A DNA stretch of 64,000 nt, from NCBI GenBank assembly GCA_943912755.1, contig CALTWF010000008.1:29370-93369 (forward strand). The letters are read 5' to 3'. The translations under genes were made by a program, and so were the position numbers. Every line of letters begins with the position of its first letter. The stretch's first letter is position 1. Shown here piece after piece: positions 34,588 through 42,612 of this stretch. Source of the DNA: an uncultured Pseudomonas sp. (GTDB taxonomy: Bacteria > Pseudomonadota > Gammaproteobacteria > Pseudomonadales > Pseudomonadaceae). The notes beneath the pieces are model-generated. The model made no database searches and was not told the DNA's origin. It saw nothing but the letters and a program-made list of their open reading frames with translations.

Positions 34588-35484
34588 ATGATCAATTTCC
34601 GCCTGATCCGTCACCTGTGGCTGTTTCTCGCCGTCGCCGAGGAGCAGAACTTCGGCCGCGCCGCCAAGCGCCTGGGCATGACCCAGCCGCCCCTCACCGA
34701 GCAGATCCAGATTCTCGAACAGGCGCTCAAGGTCAAGCTGTTCGAGCGTTCGCGGCGCGGTGCGCGGCTGACCCCGGTGGGCGCGGCGATCCTGCCGGCG
34801 GTGCGCAAGTTCGCCGATCAGCTGGAACGCCTGGAACTGGCGGTGGAAGATGCGCTGGCCGGTCACCAGGGCATGCTCACCATCGGCGCGATCTCTTCGG
34901 CGATGTTCGATGTGCTGCCCGGTGCCCTGGAGCGTTTCAAGCAGGAGCACCCGCAGGTCACCGTCGCGGTGCGCGAGATCGACAGCGTCGAGGCGGTACC
35001 GGCGCTGGAGGCCGGCGATATCGATGTGGCGTTCGCCCGCCTGGATGGTGACCTGGGCCCGGCTATCCAGTGGCTGCCGCTGACCGAGGAACGCTTGATG
35101 GTGGCCTTGCCGGTCGACCACCCATTGGCCACGCGCACCCGGATCAGCCTGAAAAGCCTGGCCAGCGAGCCGCTGGTGATGTTCGCGCGCAAGGTCAGCC
35201 CGCTGTATTTCGACAACCTTATCGCCACCTGCCGGGCCAATGGCTTTTCCCCGCGGGTGTTGCACGAGGTGCGCTCGGTGGCCTCGCAGATCGCCTTCGT
35301 CAGTTGTGGCCAGGGTATCGCCCTGGTGCCGGCGGCGATGAAGAAGCTGGCGCCGGCCAATGTGGTGCTGCGCGCACTGACGCAGAAGGTCAGCGTGGTC
35401 ACCACCACCCTGGCCTGGAACAGCGCCCGGGCCAATCCGCTGGCCGAGGCGCTGGTGGCGCAATTGCGCGACTCGCAGCCATAG
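34588..35484 (+). CDS. LysR-type regulator of the RraA-like operon
   Basis: 298-aa LysR regulator. The N-terminal domain is FRLIRHLWLFLAVAEEQNFG then AAKRLGMTQPPLTEQIQILE; the ligand-binding domain contains LTIGAISSAMFDVLPGALER and GDIDVAFARLDGDLGP. ATG 34588 (MINFRLIRHLW) gives the standard LysR N-terminus; ATG 34555 after TCAAGG would add 11 residues and cannot be excluded. Its divergence from the two RraA-like genes makes them its probable targets. Confidence 0.88.
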   Translation: MINFRLIRHLWLFLAVAEEQNFGRAAKRLGMTQPPLTEQIQILEQALKVKLFERSRRGARLTPVGAAILPAVRKFADQLERLELAVEDALAGHQGMLTIGAISSAMFDVLPGALERFKQEHPQVTVAVREIDSVEAVPALEAGDIDVAFARLDGDLGPAIQWLPLTEERLMVALPVDHPLATRTRISLKSLASEPLVMFARKVSPLYFDNLIATCRANGFSPRVLHEVRSVASQIAFVSCGQGIALVPAAMKKLAPANVVLRALTQKVSVVTTTLAWNSARANPLAEALVAQLRDSQP

Positions 35485-35575
35485 GTTTGCCGTATGGAAT
35501 CGATCCTCGATGCGGAATTTACAGATCGTCGCGCCGGCCCGAGAGTAGCGGCCCGACCACAAGAGGAGCCCGCCC

Positions 35576-36391
35576 GTGCCGGCATCGTCCACCTTCCGCC
35601 CCGCCCTGATACCCCTGGTTGTCGAGGGCGTCGAGTTGCAGATCGCCGCCGTGCATCGCGAGGGCGAGGGTGCGCCGATCCTGTTCCTGCATGGCTTCGG
35701 TTCGACCAAGGAGGACTACGCCGGCCTGACCCGGCAGCCCGCGTTCGCCGGGCGTGCCTTTATCGCCTACGACGCCCCGGGCTGCGGTGAAAGCCAGTGC
35801 AGCGACCTGTCACGGGTCTCGATCCCGCTGTTGCTGGCGACGGCGCTGAAGGTGCTGGAGCATTTCGGCGTGCAGCGCTTCCATCTGGTCGGGCATTCCA
35901 TGGGCGGGCTGACCGCCTTGCTGCTGGCCCGGCAGTGTGGCGGGCGGGTGATCAGCTTTATCGATATCGAGGGCAATATCGCCCCGGAAGACTGCTTCCT
36001 CAGTCGGCAGATAGTCGACTATCCGGCCGAGGGCGCCCAGGCGTTCTTCACCGCGTTCATCGAGCGCACCCGGCATTCCAGCGATCCGGCCAGCGCGTTG
36101 TATGCCGCCAGCCTGCCGCACAAGGTGCGCGCCGGGGCAGTGCGGGGGATCTTCGAATCAATGGTGGCGCTGTCCGATCACGGCGGCCTGATGGACATCT
36201 TCCTTGGCCTGGGCTGCCCGCGGATGTTCATGCATGGCGAGCAGAACAGCCACCTGTCCTACCTGGCCGATATCCAGTCCCAGGGTGTCGAACTGGCGAG
36301 CATCCCCGGCTGCGGGCACTTCCCGATGTACTCCAACCCCATCGAGATGTGGCGGCGCATCGCCGGTTTTCACCAGCGTCACGCGCATTGA
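35576..36391 (+). CDS. Alpha/beta-hydrolase
   Basis: 271-aa serine hydrolase of the alpha/beta fold; the substrate is unknown. The oxyanion region is ILFLHGFGSTKEDY, the nucleophile Ser lies in HLVGHSMGGLTALL, and the late His is in IPGCGHFPMYSNP. GTG 35576 follows GAGGAG. It lies 91 bases after the LysR gene and its stop abuts the stop of a convergent MFS gene with no spacer. It could hydrolyse an ester or C-C bond in the same pathway as the RraA-like proteins, which is inference from position. Confidence 0.85.
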   Translation: MPASSTFRPALIPLVVEGVELQIAAVHREGEGAPILFLHGFGSTKEDYAGLTRQPAFAGRAFIAYDAPGCGESQCSDLSRVSIPLLLATALKVLEHFGVQRFHLVGHSMGGLTALLLARQCGGRVISFIDIEGNIAPEDCFLSRQIVDYPAEGAQAFFTAFIERTRHSSDPASALYAASLPHKVRAGAVRGIFESMVALSDHGGLMDIFLGLGCPRMFMHGEQNSHLSYLADIQSQGVELASIPGCGHFPMYSNPIEMWRRIAGFHQRHAH

Positions 36392-37549
36392 TCAGTTCCG
36401 CGAGCCGAACCGCCAGGCCAGCCAGCGCCCGCCGCTGACCAGCCACACCGCCGTGGCGATTACCGCCACGCTGGCCAGCATGCCCTGCACCCCGGCCTGG
36501 CTGATCAGCTTGCCGGCAATGAAGGGAAAGCCGAACACGCCGATGAAATACGCCAGGCTGAACAGCAACAACGCCTGGGCCGTCAGCCCCTGCGGCGCTT
36601 CATTGGCGGCCAGGCCGTTGATCACCGAATAGTTGAGGCCGTAGCCGACCCCGAGCAGGGCGGCAGCCAGTACATAGCCGACGCTGTCATGCACCCAGCC
36701 GGCAAAGCCGAGTACGGCCAGCAGCATCAGCGTGGTCAGCAACCAGGAGCTGGCAAACGGGTTGCGCTTGACCACCCAGCCGGCGACCAGCAACCGGCAG
36801 GCGATCGCCGCGCCCATGAAACCGATGAAGAACAGCGAGTAGTCGAGGCCCAGACTGGCTGCGTAGCTGGTCTGGAAACTGCCCATGCCGCCGAAGATCG
36901 CACCGCCCAGGCCCACCAGCAGGATGGAGAACGCCGAGCGCGAGCGCAGCACCCGGCCGCTGGCGGCGAGGCTGATGCGCACCGGGTCGGCGGGCCGCTG
37001 TGCGTTGCCCAGGCGCCAGAAGTACAGGGCACTGAACAGCGCCGCCACGGCCGCGCAGAGGAACGCCAACTGCACCGGCAGGCCGGCCAGGCTCGCCAGC
37101 TTGCCCAGCAACGGGCCGCTGCCGATGCCAGTGAGCATGCTGCCGGAGAGCAGGGCGAAGCAGTGGGTGCGGCGGTCCGGCTCGACCATGGCGCTGACCA
37201 TGATCGGCCCCAGGGTGTAGAAGATGCCCCAGCCGATCCCGAGCAGTACCCCGCAAGCCAACAGCGCCGGGCCCAGGCCTGGGACCAGGGCGAAGCCGAG
37301 GGAGGCCAGCACCAGGCATGCCGCCGCTACGGCGATGCCGCGCGCCGCGCCGATGGCCTGCAGCAGATGGCCCGAGCCGGTTACCGACAACAGCGTGCTG
37401 CCCATGGCCACGGCAAACACCTGGCCGGCGTCGCGTTCGCTGCCGCCGAAAGACTGCACCAGCAGCGACAGCAGGAAGGTCGCGCCATAGGCGATGGACA
37501 GCAGGAAGCAGGCGATGCAGAACAGGGTGAAGCTGGAACGTGTGGTCAT
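36392..37549 (-). CDS. MFS transporter
   Basis: 385-aa inner-membrane carrier with 12 predicted helices (for example FTLFCIACFLLSIAYGATFL at the N-terminus and FSLAYFIGVFGFPFIAGKLI near the end). Short loops and no large insertions suggest a small-molecule exporter or importer of the drug/sugar type. GGAAGGT precedes ATG 37549. The substrate cannot be named. It is convergent with the alpha/beta-hydrolase gene. Confidence 0.85.
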   Translation of the reverse strand: MTTRSSFTLFCIACFLLSIAYGATFLLSLLVQSFGGSERDAGQVFAVAMGSTLLSVTGSGHLLQAIGAARGIAVAAACLVLASLGFALVPGLGPALLACGVLLGIGWGIFYTLGPIMVSAMVEPDRRTHCFALLSGSMLTGIGSGPLLGKLASLAGLPVQLAFLCAAVAALFSALYFWRLGNAQRPADPVRISLAASGRVLRSRSAFSILLVGLGGAIFGGMGSFQTSYAASLGLDYSLFFIGFMGAAIACRLLVAGWVVKRNPFASSWLLTTLMLLAVLGFAGWVHDSVGYVLAAALLGVGYGLNYSVINGLAANEAPQGLTAQALLLFSLAYFIGVFGFPFIAGKLISQAGVQGMLASVAVIATAVWLVSGGRWLAWRFGSRN

Positions 37550-37653
37550 CGATACCTTCCGGGGCGTGGCAAGGCGTCGTTTCTAGCACGGCGGCGGGGC
37601 GTGAATGTCATGGGAATGGCGGAGTGGAGTCAGGCAGAAATGCACCTGTCGCG

Positions 37654-38256
37654 CTACCAGAACTTCCACCAGGCCCCTTTGCCCAGGTGCTCGATCATCT
37701 TCAACTGCTGCCCGAGCACGGCGATCACCTGCTCGTTCAGCGGTTTCTGCACCTGGTAGATCCCCAGCGATTCACTGAATGCCTTGTGCGCCGCCGCCAG
37801 GTTGTCCTGCTGCAACTGGGCCAGGCCCAGCGAGGCCAGGCAGGCACTGACCGGCTCAAGGTCGTCGGGGGTGTCTTCGCGGTAGACCTGCACGGCGCGC
37901 TCCAGCATGCGCACGGCTTCGCCGATACGGCCCTGCTTCAGGTAGCAGTTGCCCAGGGTCTGCAGGCTCTGGCCGACCAGTTGATGGCTGGGGGAGAACA
38001 GCGCTTCGCGGCTGCTCAGCACTTCCAGGTACAAGGCCTCGGCTTCGGCATGCCGCTGTTGCTCCCAGCGCAGGCCGGCAAGGCCGTCGCGCAGGTGGGC
38101 AAGGCTGGCCGGGTCGAAGCCATCGGCGCTTTCGGCCAGGTTCAGCGCTTCGTGGAAGCACTGCTCCGCCTTGTCCAGGTAACCGTGGGCTTTGTAATGC
38201 ACGGCCTGCTCGTTGAGGGCCATGACGCGTGCGTTATCGAGGGCGGTGCTGAGCAT
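37654..38256 (-). CDS. Tetratricopeptide repeat protein
   Basis: 200-aa protein made largely of TPR/TPR_12-like helix pairs: NEQAVHYKAHGYLDKAEQCF, GLRWEQQRHAEAEALYLEVL, TLGNCYLKQGRIGEAVRMLE, ASLGLAQLQQDNLAAAHKAF. There is no signal peptide, so a cytoplasmic scaffolding role is likely. The C-terminus ends in Trp/Phe-rich KGAWWKFW. It is monocistronic, divergent from the CE(I/V)CE-repeat gene; the 265-base gap between them carries AT-rich stretches suited to promoters. Partner proteins are unknown. Confidence 0.8.
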   Translation of the reverse strand: MLSTALDNARVMALNEQAVHYKAHGYLDKAEQCFHEALNLAESADGFDPASLAHLRDGLAGLRWEQQRHAEAEALYLEVLSSREALFSPSHQLVGQSLQTLGNCYLKQGRIGEAVRMLERAVQVYREDTPDDLEPVSACLASLGLAQLQQDNLAAAHKAFSESLGIYQVQKPLNEQVIAVLGQQLKMIEHLGKGAWWKFW

Positions 38257-38521
38257 GGGACGTCCCGTGAGGAAGCCTGGCGGCGGCCGTTATTTTTGTA
38301 GGAATGTGCGGATTTAAGGGGAGGATTCTGGCGTGGGTCAAGCAAATCCCGGCTTTTTTTGTGGCTTATTGACATGAGTTCGCTGAATCTTCCGGTTCAG
38401 CCTGCCGGGCCAGCGGATGCGGATAGCGCCGGGTACGACCTGCTTGCGCGCGTCGATCTGGCTAAAGGCCATTGCTCGCGGTAGTGTGTGGGCACATTTT
38501 TTCGGGCTCCAGGGACGGGAT

Positions 38522-39307
38522 ATGCGCTTATGGCTTGGCGATGGCGTCGAACACATCGGCCTGTGCGAACAGGCCGGGTTCGATGCCGTCGCCCATGACC
38601 GCGCCAACCTGGCCTGGCAGTCGCGCTTCGATCTGCAGGATGCCTGGCAGGCCGAGGCCTTCGTCCAGCGCTACTTGCGCCAGCGCTTGTTCGAGGCGCG
38701 TGGCCTGCTGGCCCGGCAGACCCTGCTGGTCCACCGGCTCAGCGACGCGCAGGTGTTGCGCCAGGTCGCCAACGAACTGCAGTTCGGCACGCTGCGTGCT
38801 GATCTCTATGCCTGGCGCCCGCAGGTCATCACCCGGGTGGCCGAGGCGGTGGCGGTGGTCGCGGCGCCAGCGACCCCGGCTGCGCCGGCGCCCGAACCCG
38901 AGCGCGTCGAGGCCGTGGTTGCCCCCCCTGTTGCCGTGCCGGTCGTGGACGAAACGCCGATCGCCATGCCGCCAGCCGAGGTGGCCGAGGTCCAGGACCG
39001 CATGGCGGCGATGCTGGAGCAGGCGGCGCAGCAGGCAACGGCGTTATGCGAAATCTGTGAGCAGGCCAAGGCTCCGCCCGCACCCCCGCCAACCCAGCGT
39101 GAAACGGTCCAGAATGCCCAGGCCGCTGCGCTGGAGGCTGCGGCCGAGGACGGTACGCCGTTCTGCGAAGTCTGCGAGCAGGCCAGGGCGCAAGCCAGTC
39201 CCGCCCCGAGCCAGCGTGAGGCGGCCCAGGATGCCCAGGCCGCTGCGCTGACGCAGGCGGCCCGGTCTGGCACTCCGTTCTGCGAAATCTGCGAGGGCAA
39301 TGCATGA
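38522..39307 (+). CDS. Unknown protein with 39-residue CE(I/V)CE repeats, coupled to a T6SS adaptor gene
   Basis: 261 aa, function unknown. The N-terminal ~110 residues (MRLWLGDGVEHIGLCEQAGF; HDRANLAWQSRFDLQDAWQA; TLLVHRLSDAQVLRQVANEL) look like a folded domain with a Trp/Arg-rich core. A Pro/Ala/Val-rich linker follows, then 2.7 copies of a 39-residue repeat (residues 157-195, 196-234, 235-261), each with an Ala-rich helix followed by (A/G)T(A/P)(L/F)CE(I/V)CE. The three CxxC-type motifs could bind metal or act as redox or docking sites. ATG 38522 with AGGGACGGG upstream was chosen. The stop overlaps the next start as ATGA, so it is coupled to the DUF4123 protein, pointing to type VI secretion. 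Confidence 0.75.
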   Translation: MRLWLGDGVEHIGLCEQAGFDAVAHDRANLAWQSRFDLQDAWQAEAFVQRYLRQRLFEARGLLARQTLLVHRLSDAQVLRQVANELQFGTLRADLYAWRPQVITRVAEAVAVVAAPATPAAPAPEPERVEAVVAPPVAVPVVDETPIAMPPAEVAEVQDRMAAMLEQAAQQATALCEICEQAKAPPAPPPTQRETVQNAQAAALEAAAEDGTPFCEVCEQARAQASPAPSQREAAQDAQAAALTQAARSGTPFCEICEGNA

Positions 39308-39843
39308 GCGACAAGCGTGTCGAGGACCTGATCGAGCTTCTCTGCCTGGCCGGCGACGAAGCACCGGACGAACACTGGTACTGCCTGCTCGATGGCGCCC
39401 GCGACCCGGCGATCGTGAAATGGCTGGAGCGCAGCGGCCTGGAGCGGGAGTGCCTGTACACCGGCGTGCTGACCCCGCGCTTGAACGCGGCGGCGCCGTG
39501 GCTGGTCAGGTTACCGCTGGGCGACCCGGCCAGCCTGGAGTTGCTCGGCCTGGGCTGGGGCAAGGCCTGGGGCATCCTGATGGCGGTACCGGCGTCGCTG
39601 TCGATGGCCGGGCTGCGCCGCCATTGCAAGAAGTTCCTCAGGGTGCGTACCGAGGACAAGCGGGTGCTGAACTTCCGCTTCTATGATCCGCGGGTGTTGT
39701 CGGTGTTCCTGCCCACCTGCGATGCGGCGCAGCACAAGGCCCTGCTCGGGCCGATGCGGCGGGTGCTGGTCGAAGTGGAGGAGGGCGCGCGCTGGGTGGT
39801 ATTCGACCCGTTGGACGTGGCACCGCACCGGCAGGCCGACTAG
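39304..39843 (+). CDS. DUF4123 protein, type VI secretion effector adaptor/chaperone
   Basis: 179-aa DUF4123 (Tap/Tec-type) protein. Family members load a specific effector onto the VgrG spike before export. Diagnostic pattern: HWYCLLDGARDPAIVKWLER, ECLYTGVLTPRLNAAAPWLV, LGLGWGKAWGILMAVPAS, FRFYDPRVLSVFLPTC. The length fits the single-domain form. DUF4123 genes normally sit directly between vgrG and the effector; no vgrG is in the window, so this is an orphan adaptor locus. It is coupled to the CE(I/V)CE-repeat gene upstream, and the next gene downstream encodes a ubiquitin-like protein. Confidence 0.85.
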   Translation: MSDKRVEDLIELLCLAGDEAPDEHWYCLLDGARDPAIVKWLERSGLERECLYTGVLTPRLNAAAPWLVRLPLGDPASLELLGLGWGKAWGILMAVPASLSMAGLRRHCKKFLRVRTEDKRVLNFRFYDPRVLSVFLPTCDAAQHKALLGPMRRVLVEVEEGARWVVFDPLDVAPHRQAD

Positions 39844-39851
39844 GCTTTTTC

Positions 39852-39891
39852 CTGCACCTGCCATGCAAGGCATGGGTTCCCGTCCGTGCAG
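39852..39891. other. Nested hairpin between DUF4123 and ubiquitin-like genes
   Basis: An inner perfect stem CCATGC-aag-GCATGG (39861-39875) lies within an outer pair CTGCAC (39852) / GTGCAG (39886). There is no T run on the plus strand. It may attenuate read-through from the DUF4123 gene into the ubiquitin-like gene. Confidence 0.4.
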
Positions 39892-40007
39892 TTGATTCGT
39901 TGGTCTTACAAGGCGTCATGCGCCTGTCTGGAAATCCGATGGGGCGTTTTCCGGCAAGCCCGTTGCGCAGGTTCGTTCATCAACGACACAGCAGACGAGA
40001 TAAAGAT

Positions 40008-40235
40008 ATGGAACTGAAAGTGAAACGCACGGATGGTACGACTATCACCCTCGATGTCTCGGTCAGTGACACGATTTTAAATCTCAAACAGCAAATCAGA
40101 GACATGACGGGCATAGAAATAGACCGTCAACGGCTGGTTTTTTCTGGCGGTAACCTGGAGGATCATCGAAGCATTTATGACTACGGTATCCAGATGCAGA
40201 GCACCGTGCACCTTATCGTGAAGGTGTCGGCCTGA
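40008..40235 (+). CDS. Free-standing ubiquitin-like protein
   Basis: 75-aa protein that aligns end to end without gaps to eukaryotic ubiquitin recalled from memory; I count about 37 of 75 identical residues. Conserved landmarks: TITLDVSVSDTILNLKQQI, GI.ID.QRL.F.G..LED.R, and DYGIQMQSTVHLIVKV. Equivalents of Lys6 and Lys27 are kept, but Lys11, 29, 33, 48 and 63 are Thr, Gln, Met, Gly and Met. The Leu8/Ile44/Val70 patch reads Thr8/Val44/Ile70. The C-terminus ends VSA with no Gly-Gly, so it cannot be conjugated through a normal ubiquitin tail. GC is about 48% against about 65% around it, suggesting transfer. No E1, E2, JAB or other ubiquitin-pathway gene is adjacent. ATG 40008 was chosen because it gives exact ubiquitin length; its ribosome site is weak. 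Confidence 0.9.
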   Translation: MELKVKRTDGTTITLDVSVSDTILNLKQQIRDMTGIEIDRQRLVFSGGNLEDHRSIYDYGIQMQSTVHLIVKVSA

Positions 40236-40245
40236 CGGAAGGAGC

Positions 40246-40281
40246 CAGCCGTTGGCTTGTCGTGAGACCAGCCAGCGGCTG
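40246..40281 (+). terminator. Hairpin after the ubiquitin-like gene
   Basis: cagccgttggct pairs with agccagcggctg (one G-T pair) around a 12-base loop, 10 bases after the stop and just before the convergent histone-deacetylase-like gene ends. The T run is missing, so termination is only probable. Confidence 0.45.
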
Positions 40282-40291
40282 TAACTACAAC

Positions 40292-41410
40292 CTAGGCGTG
40301 CTGGGCCAGCCGGTTCGCCATCCCCTCCAGCAACTCCCGCTGAAACGCCTCCACCACCTCACCGGGCTGCTGCAAGCGCACGAACTCCAGCATCGGATCC
40401 TCCACCTGGGTCCTGATCCCCGCGAGTTCCTCCAGGGTGGCCAGCCCGCAAAACGGCACATAGGCCTCCGAATACCCGCCTTCATGCACCAGCACCAGCC
40501 GGCCCTGGCACAGCCGCGTGGCCGCTTCGCGGACCTGGCGGGTCATTTCGCGGAACGAGTCGCTGTGCAACAGCATGCGCGCCAGCGGGTCCACCGCATT
40601 GGCGTCGTAGCCGCAGGCGACGATGATCAGCTCCGGCTCGAAGCGCTCCAGCGCCGGCACCACGATGCGTTGCAGCGCGTGGACATAGGCCGCATGGCCG
40701 CTGCCCGGCGGCAGGGGGATATTGATGTTGGCTCCCAGCCCGGCGCCGCGGCCGCGATCTTCCTCGCCGCTGTAGCCCGCCGGGAAGCAGCCGTCCTGGT
40801 GCAGGGAGATGGTCAACACATCGGCCCGCTCCTCGAAGATCGCCTGGGTGCCGTTGCCGTGGTGCACGTCCCAGTCGATCACCGCCACCTTGCCCAGGCC
40901 ACGCCGGGCCTTGGCCGCCTCGATGGCGATAGCGATATTGGCCAGGAAGCAGAACCCCATGGCGCCATCGGCCAGGCAGTGATGCCCCGGTGGCCGCGAC
41001 AGGGCATAGGCATTGTCGGTCTCGCCCGCCAGCACCGCGTCTACCGCCGCCATCGCCAGGCCGGCGGAGAGCCTGGCGATCTCGTAGCTGCCCGGGCCGA
41101 TCGGCGCATGGGGCCCCAGTTCGCCGCCACCGGCATCGCTCAGCGCCTTGAAGCGTTGCAGGTAACCGGGGGTGTGCACCCGCAGCAGGTCGTCCTCGCT
41201 GGCAGGCGCCGCGCTGCGCACCTGCAGGCGGCGGGTCAGGCCGGAGACATCCAGCAGGCTTTTCAGGCGCCGCTTGGTTTCCGGCGATTCGGCGTGCCCG
41301 GCGGCGGCCGGCGGTTGTACCCAGCCACCCACCGGCAGGGTCAGGGCGTGCAGGCCGGCGCTGTGCCAGAGGCTCAGCTCGTCGAAGAAGAATGCAGTGT
41401 TTCGGCTCAT
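40292..41410 (-). CDS. Class II histone deacetylase-like amidohydrolase
   Basis: 372-aa zinc amidohydrolase similar to the bacterial HDAH class (deacetylates acylated lysine or small acyl-amides; the natural substrate in bacteria is uncertain). Active-site motifs are intact: YALSRPPGHHCLADGAMGFC, VAVIDWDVHHGNGTQAIFEE, SLHQDGCFP, IIVACGYDANAVDPLARM and VLVHEGGYSEAYVPFCGL. It is the last gene of a putative operon with an MFS carrier and an outer-membrane protein. The likely job is catabolism of an imported acylated amine; a polyamine amidohydrolase role is possible, but those are usually about 340 aa and lack this C-terminal extension. Confidence 0.9.
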   Translation of the reverse strand: MSRNTAFFFDELSLWHSAGLHALTLPVGGWVQPPAAAGHAESPETKRRLKSLLDVSGLTRRLQVRSAAPASEDDLLRVHTPGYLQRFKALSDAGGGELGPHAPIGPGSYEIARLSAGLAMAAVDAVLAGETDNAYALSRPPGHHCLADGAMGFCFLANIAIAIEAAKARRGLGKVAVIDWDVHHGNGTQAIFEERADVLTISLHQDGCFPAGYSGEEDRGRGAGLGANINIPLPPGSGHAAYVHALQRIVVPALERFEPELIIVACGYDANAVDPLARMLLHSDSFREMTRQVREAATRLCQGRLVLVHEGGYSEAYVPFCGLATLEELAGIRTQVEDPMLEFVRLQQPGEVVEAFQRELLEGMANRLAQHA

Positions 41411-41441
41411 GGTGATTCCGTTTTTCCAGGGTAAAGAGGGC

Positions 41442-42599
41442 TCAGGCGCCGCGACGGCAGCCGAGGATCAGCAACAGCGAGATGAAGGTCAGGGTGGCGG
41501 CGCCGATCAGCAGCGACTGGAAGCCGCCGCTGCCTTCGATCAGGCGACCGGCAAGCGCCGGGCCGATGGCCAGACCGCCGCCGATCACCAGGTTGGAGGC
41601 GTTCATCAGGCGCCCGGAGCGATCAAGCTCGGCCAGGCAGGCGAGGATCAGCGGCAGGATGAAGGTCCAGGTGAACTTGAACGCCAGCGCCGCCAGGGCC
41701 AGGCGGGCCAGGGCCGGTTGCTCGAGGAGCAGCAGCACCGCGCCGACCATCAGCCCGTAGCCCAGCAACAACAGCAGGCCGCGCGGCAGGCGCTCGCCGA
41801 TCAACGAGGCGCAGCCGGCACCGACGATGCCCATCAGGGTGGCGATGGCCAGCACCTCGCCGCTGGCTTCGGCGGCGATTCCGGCGGCGCTGCTGATCGC
41901 ACCGATAAAGGTCCAGACGCCGCTGAGGCTGATGTAGAAGGTGAGAATGCCGAGGATGCCCAGGGTCACTTTCCACTTCGCCGGCGCTGCGGCCTCGGCT
42001 TGCTCCGGTCCGGCGTCGGCCGCGCCTGCGGGGAAACAGCGGGCCAGCGGCAGGAACAGCGTCATCAGCACGGCCAGCAGCAGGTAGCAGGCGGCCAGTC
42101 CATAGTGTTCGAACAGTCGCGGCAGAACGCTCAGGCCCAGCGCGCCGACCACCAGCTGGCCCATCACCCACAGGCCGTAGACCCGGCTCGGGTTGGCCGT
42201 GGAGGCGGCGCTGGACAGGCACACGATCATCAGCGAACCGCCGGCCAGGGCGCTGGCGAAGCGCAGGGCGAGCAAGCTGGAATAGCCCGTGGCCCAGATC
42301 GACAGCAGGTTGGCGACGATGAATGCAAGGCCGGCCAGCAGCGCCGCGCGGCGCCAGTCGACGCGCTTGAGCCAGTAGAAGGCGGGCAGGGTGGCCAGGC
42401 TCATGGCGCCCAGTTCGACGGAAAACAGGTCGCCGATCTGCGCCGGCGATAGCTGCCATTGCGTGGCCAGTTGCGCCGCCACCGCCGGCGCGGTCATCAG
42501 CACGGTCGGGGTGATCGCGGCGAACAGCACGATGGCCGCCAGCAGGGCCAGGTGCGAAGGAACCAGCGCGGTTTGCGCGGACAGGTGTTTGCTGTTCAT
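41442..42599 (-). CDS. MFS transporter in the deacetylase-like operon
   Basis: 385-aa carrier with 12 predicted helices; ATG 42599 follows GGAGCAGG. Segments include HLALLAAIVLFAAITPTVLM at the N-terminus and FQSLLIGAATLTFISLLLIL at the C-terminus. The spacing to the deacetylase gene is 31 bases and to the outer-membrane gene 13 bases, so the three are probably co-transcribed. Uptake of the amidohydrolase substrate is inferred. It is not part of the same MFS subfamily as the gene at 36392. Confidence 0.83.
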   Translation of the reverse strand: MNSKHLSAQTALVPSHLALLAAIVLFAAITPTVLMTAPAVAAQLATQWQLSPAQIGDLFSVELGAMSLATLPAFYWLKRVDWRRAALLAGLAFIVANLLSIWATGYSSLLALRFASALAGGSLMIVCLSSAASTANPSRVYGLWVMGQLVVGALGLSVLPRLFEHYGLAACYLLLAVLMTLFLPLARCFPAGAADAGPEQAEAAAPAKWKVTLGILGILTFYISLSGVWTFIGAISSAAGIAAEASGEVLAIATLMGIVGAGCASLIGERLPRGLLLLLGYGLMVGAVLLLLEQPALARLALAALAFKFTWTFILPLILACLAELDRSGRLMNASNLVIGGGLAIGPALAGRLIEGSGGFQSLLIGAATLTFISLLLILGCRRGA

Positions 42600-42612
42600 G
42601 GCCTGCTCCGGG

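Noticed and set aside
38417..38521. Upstream start adding 35 residues to the CE(I/V)CE-repeat protein
   Set aside because: ATG 38522 has a better ribosome site and begins the domain cleanly.
39900..40007. N-terminal extension of the ubiquitin-like protein from TTG 39900 or ATG 39918
   Set aside because: The Arg-rich extension has no better ribosome site and the ATG at 40008 gives exact ubiquitin length; kept only as a remote possibility.
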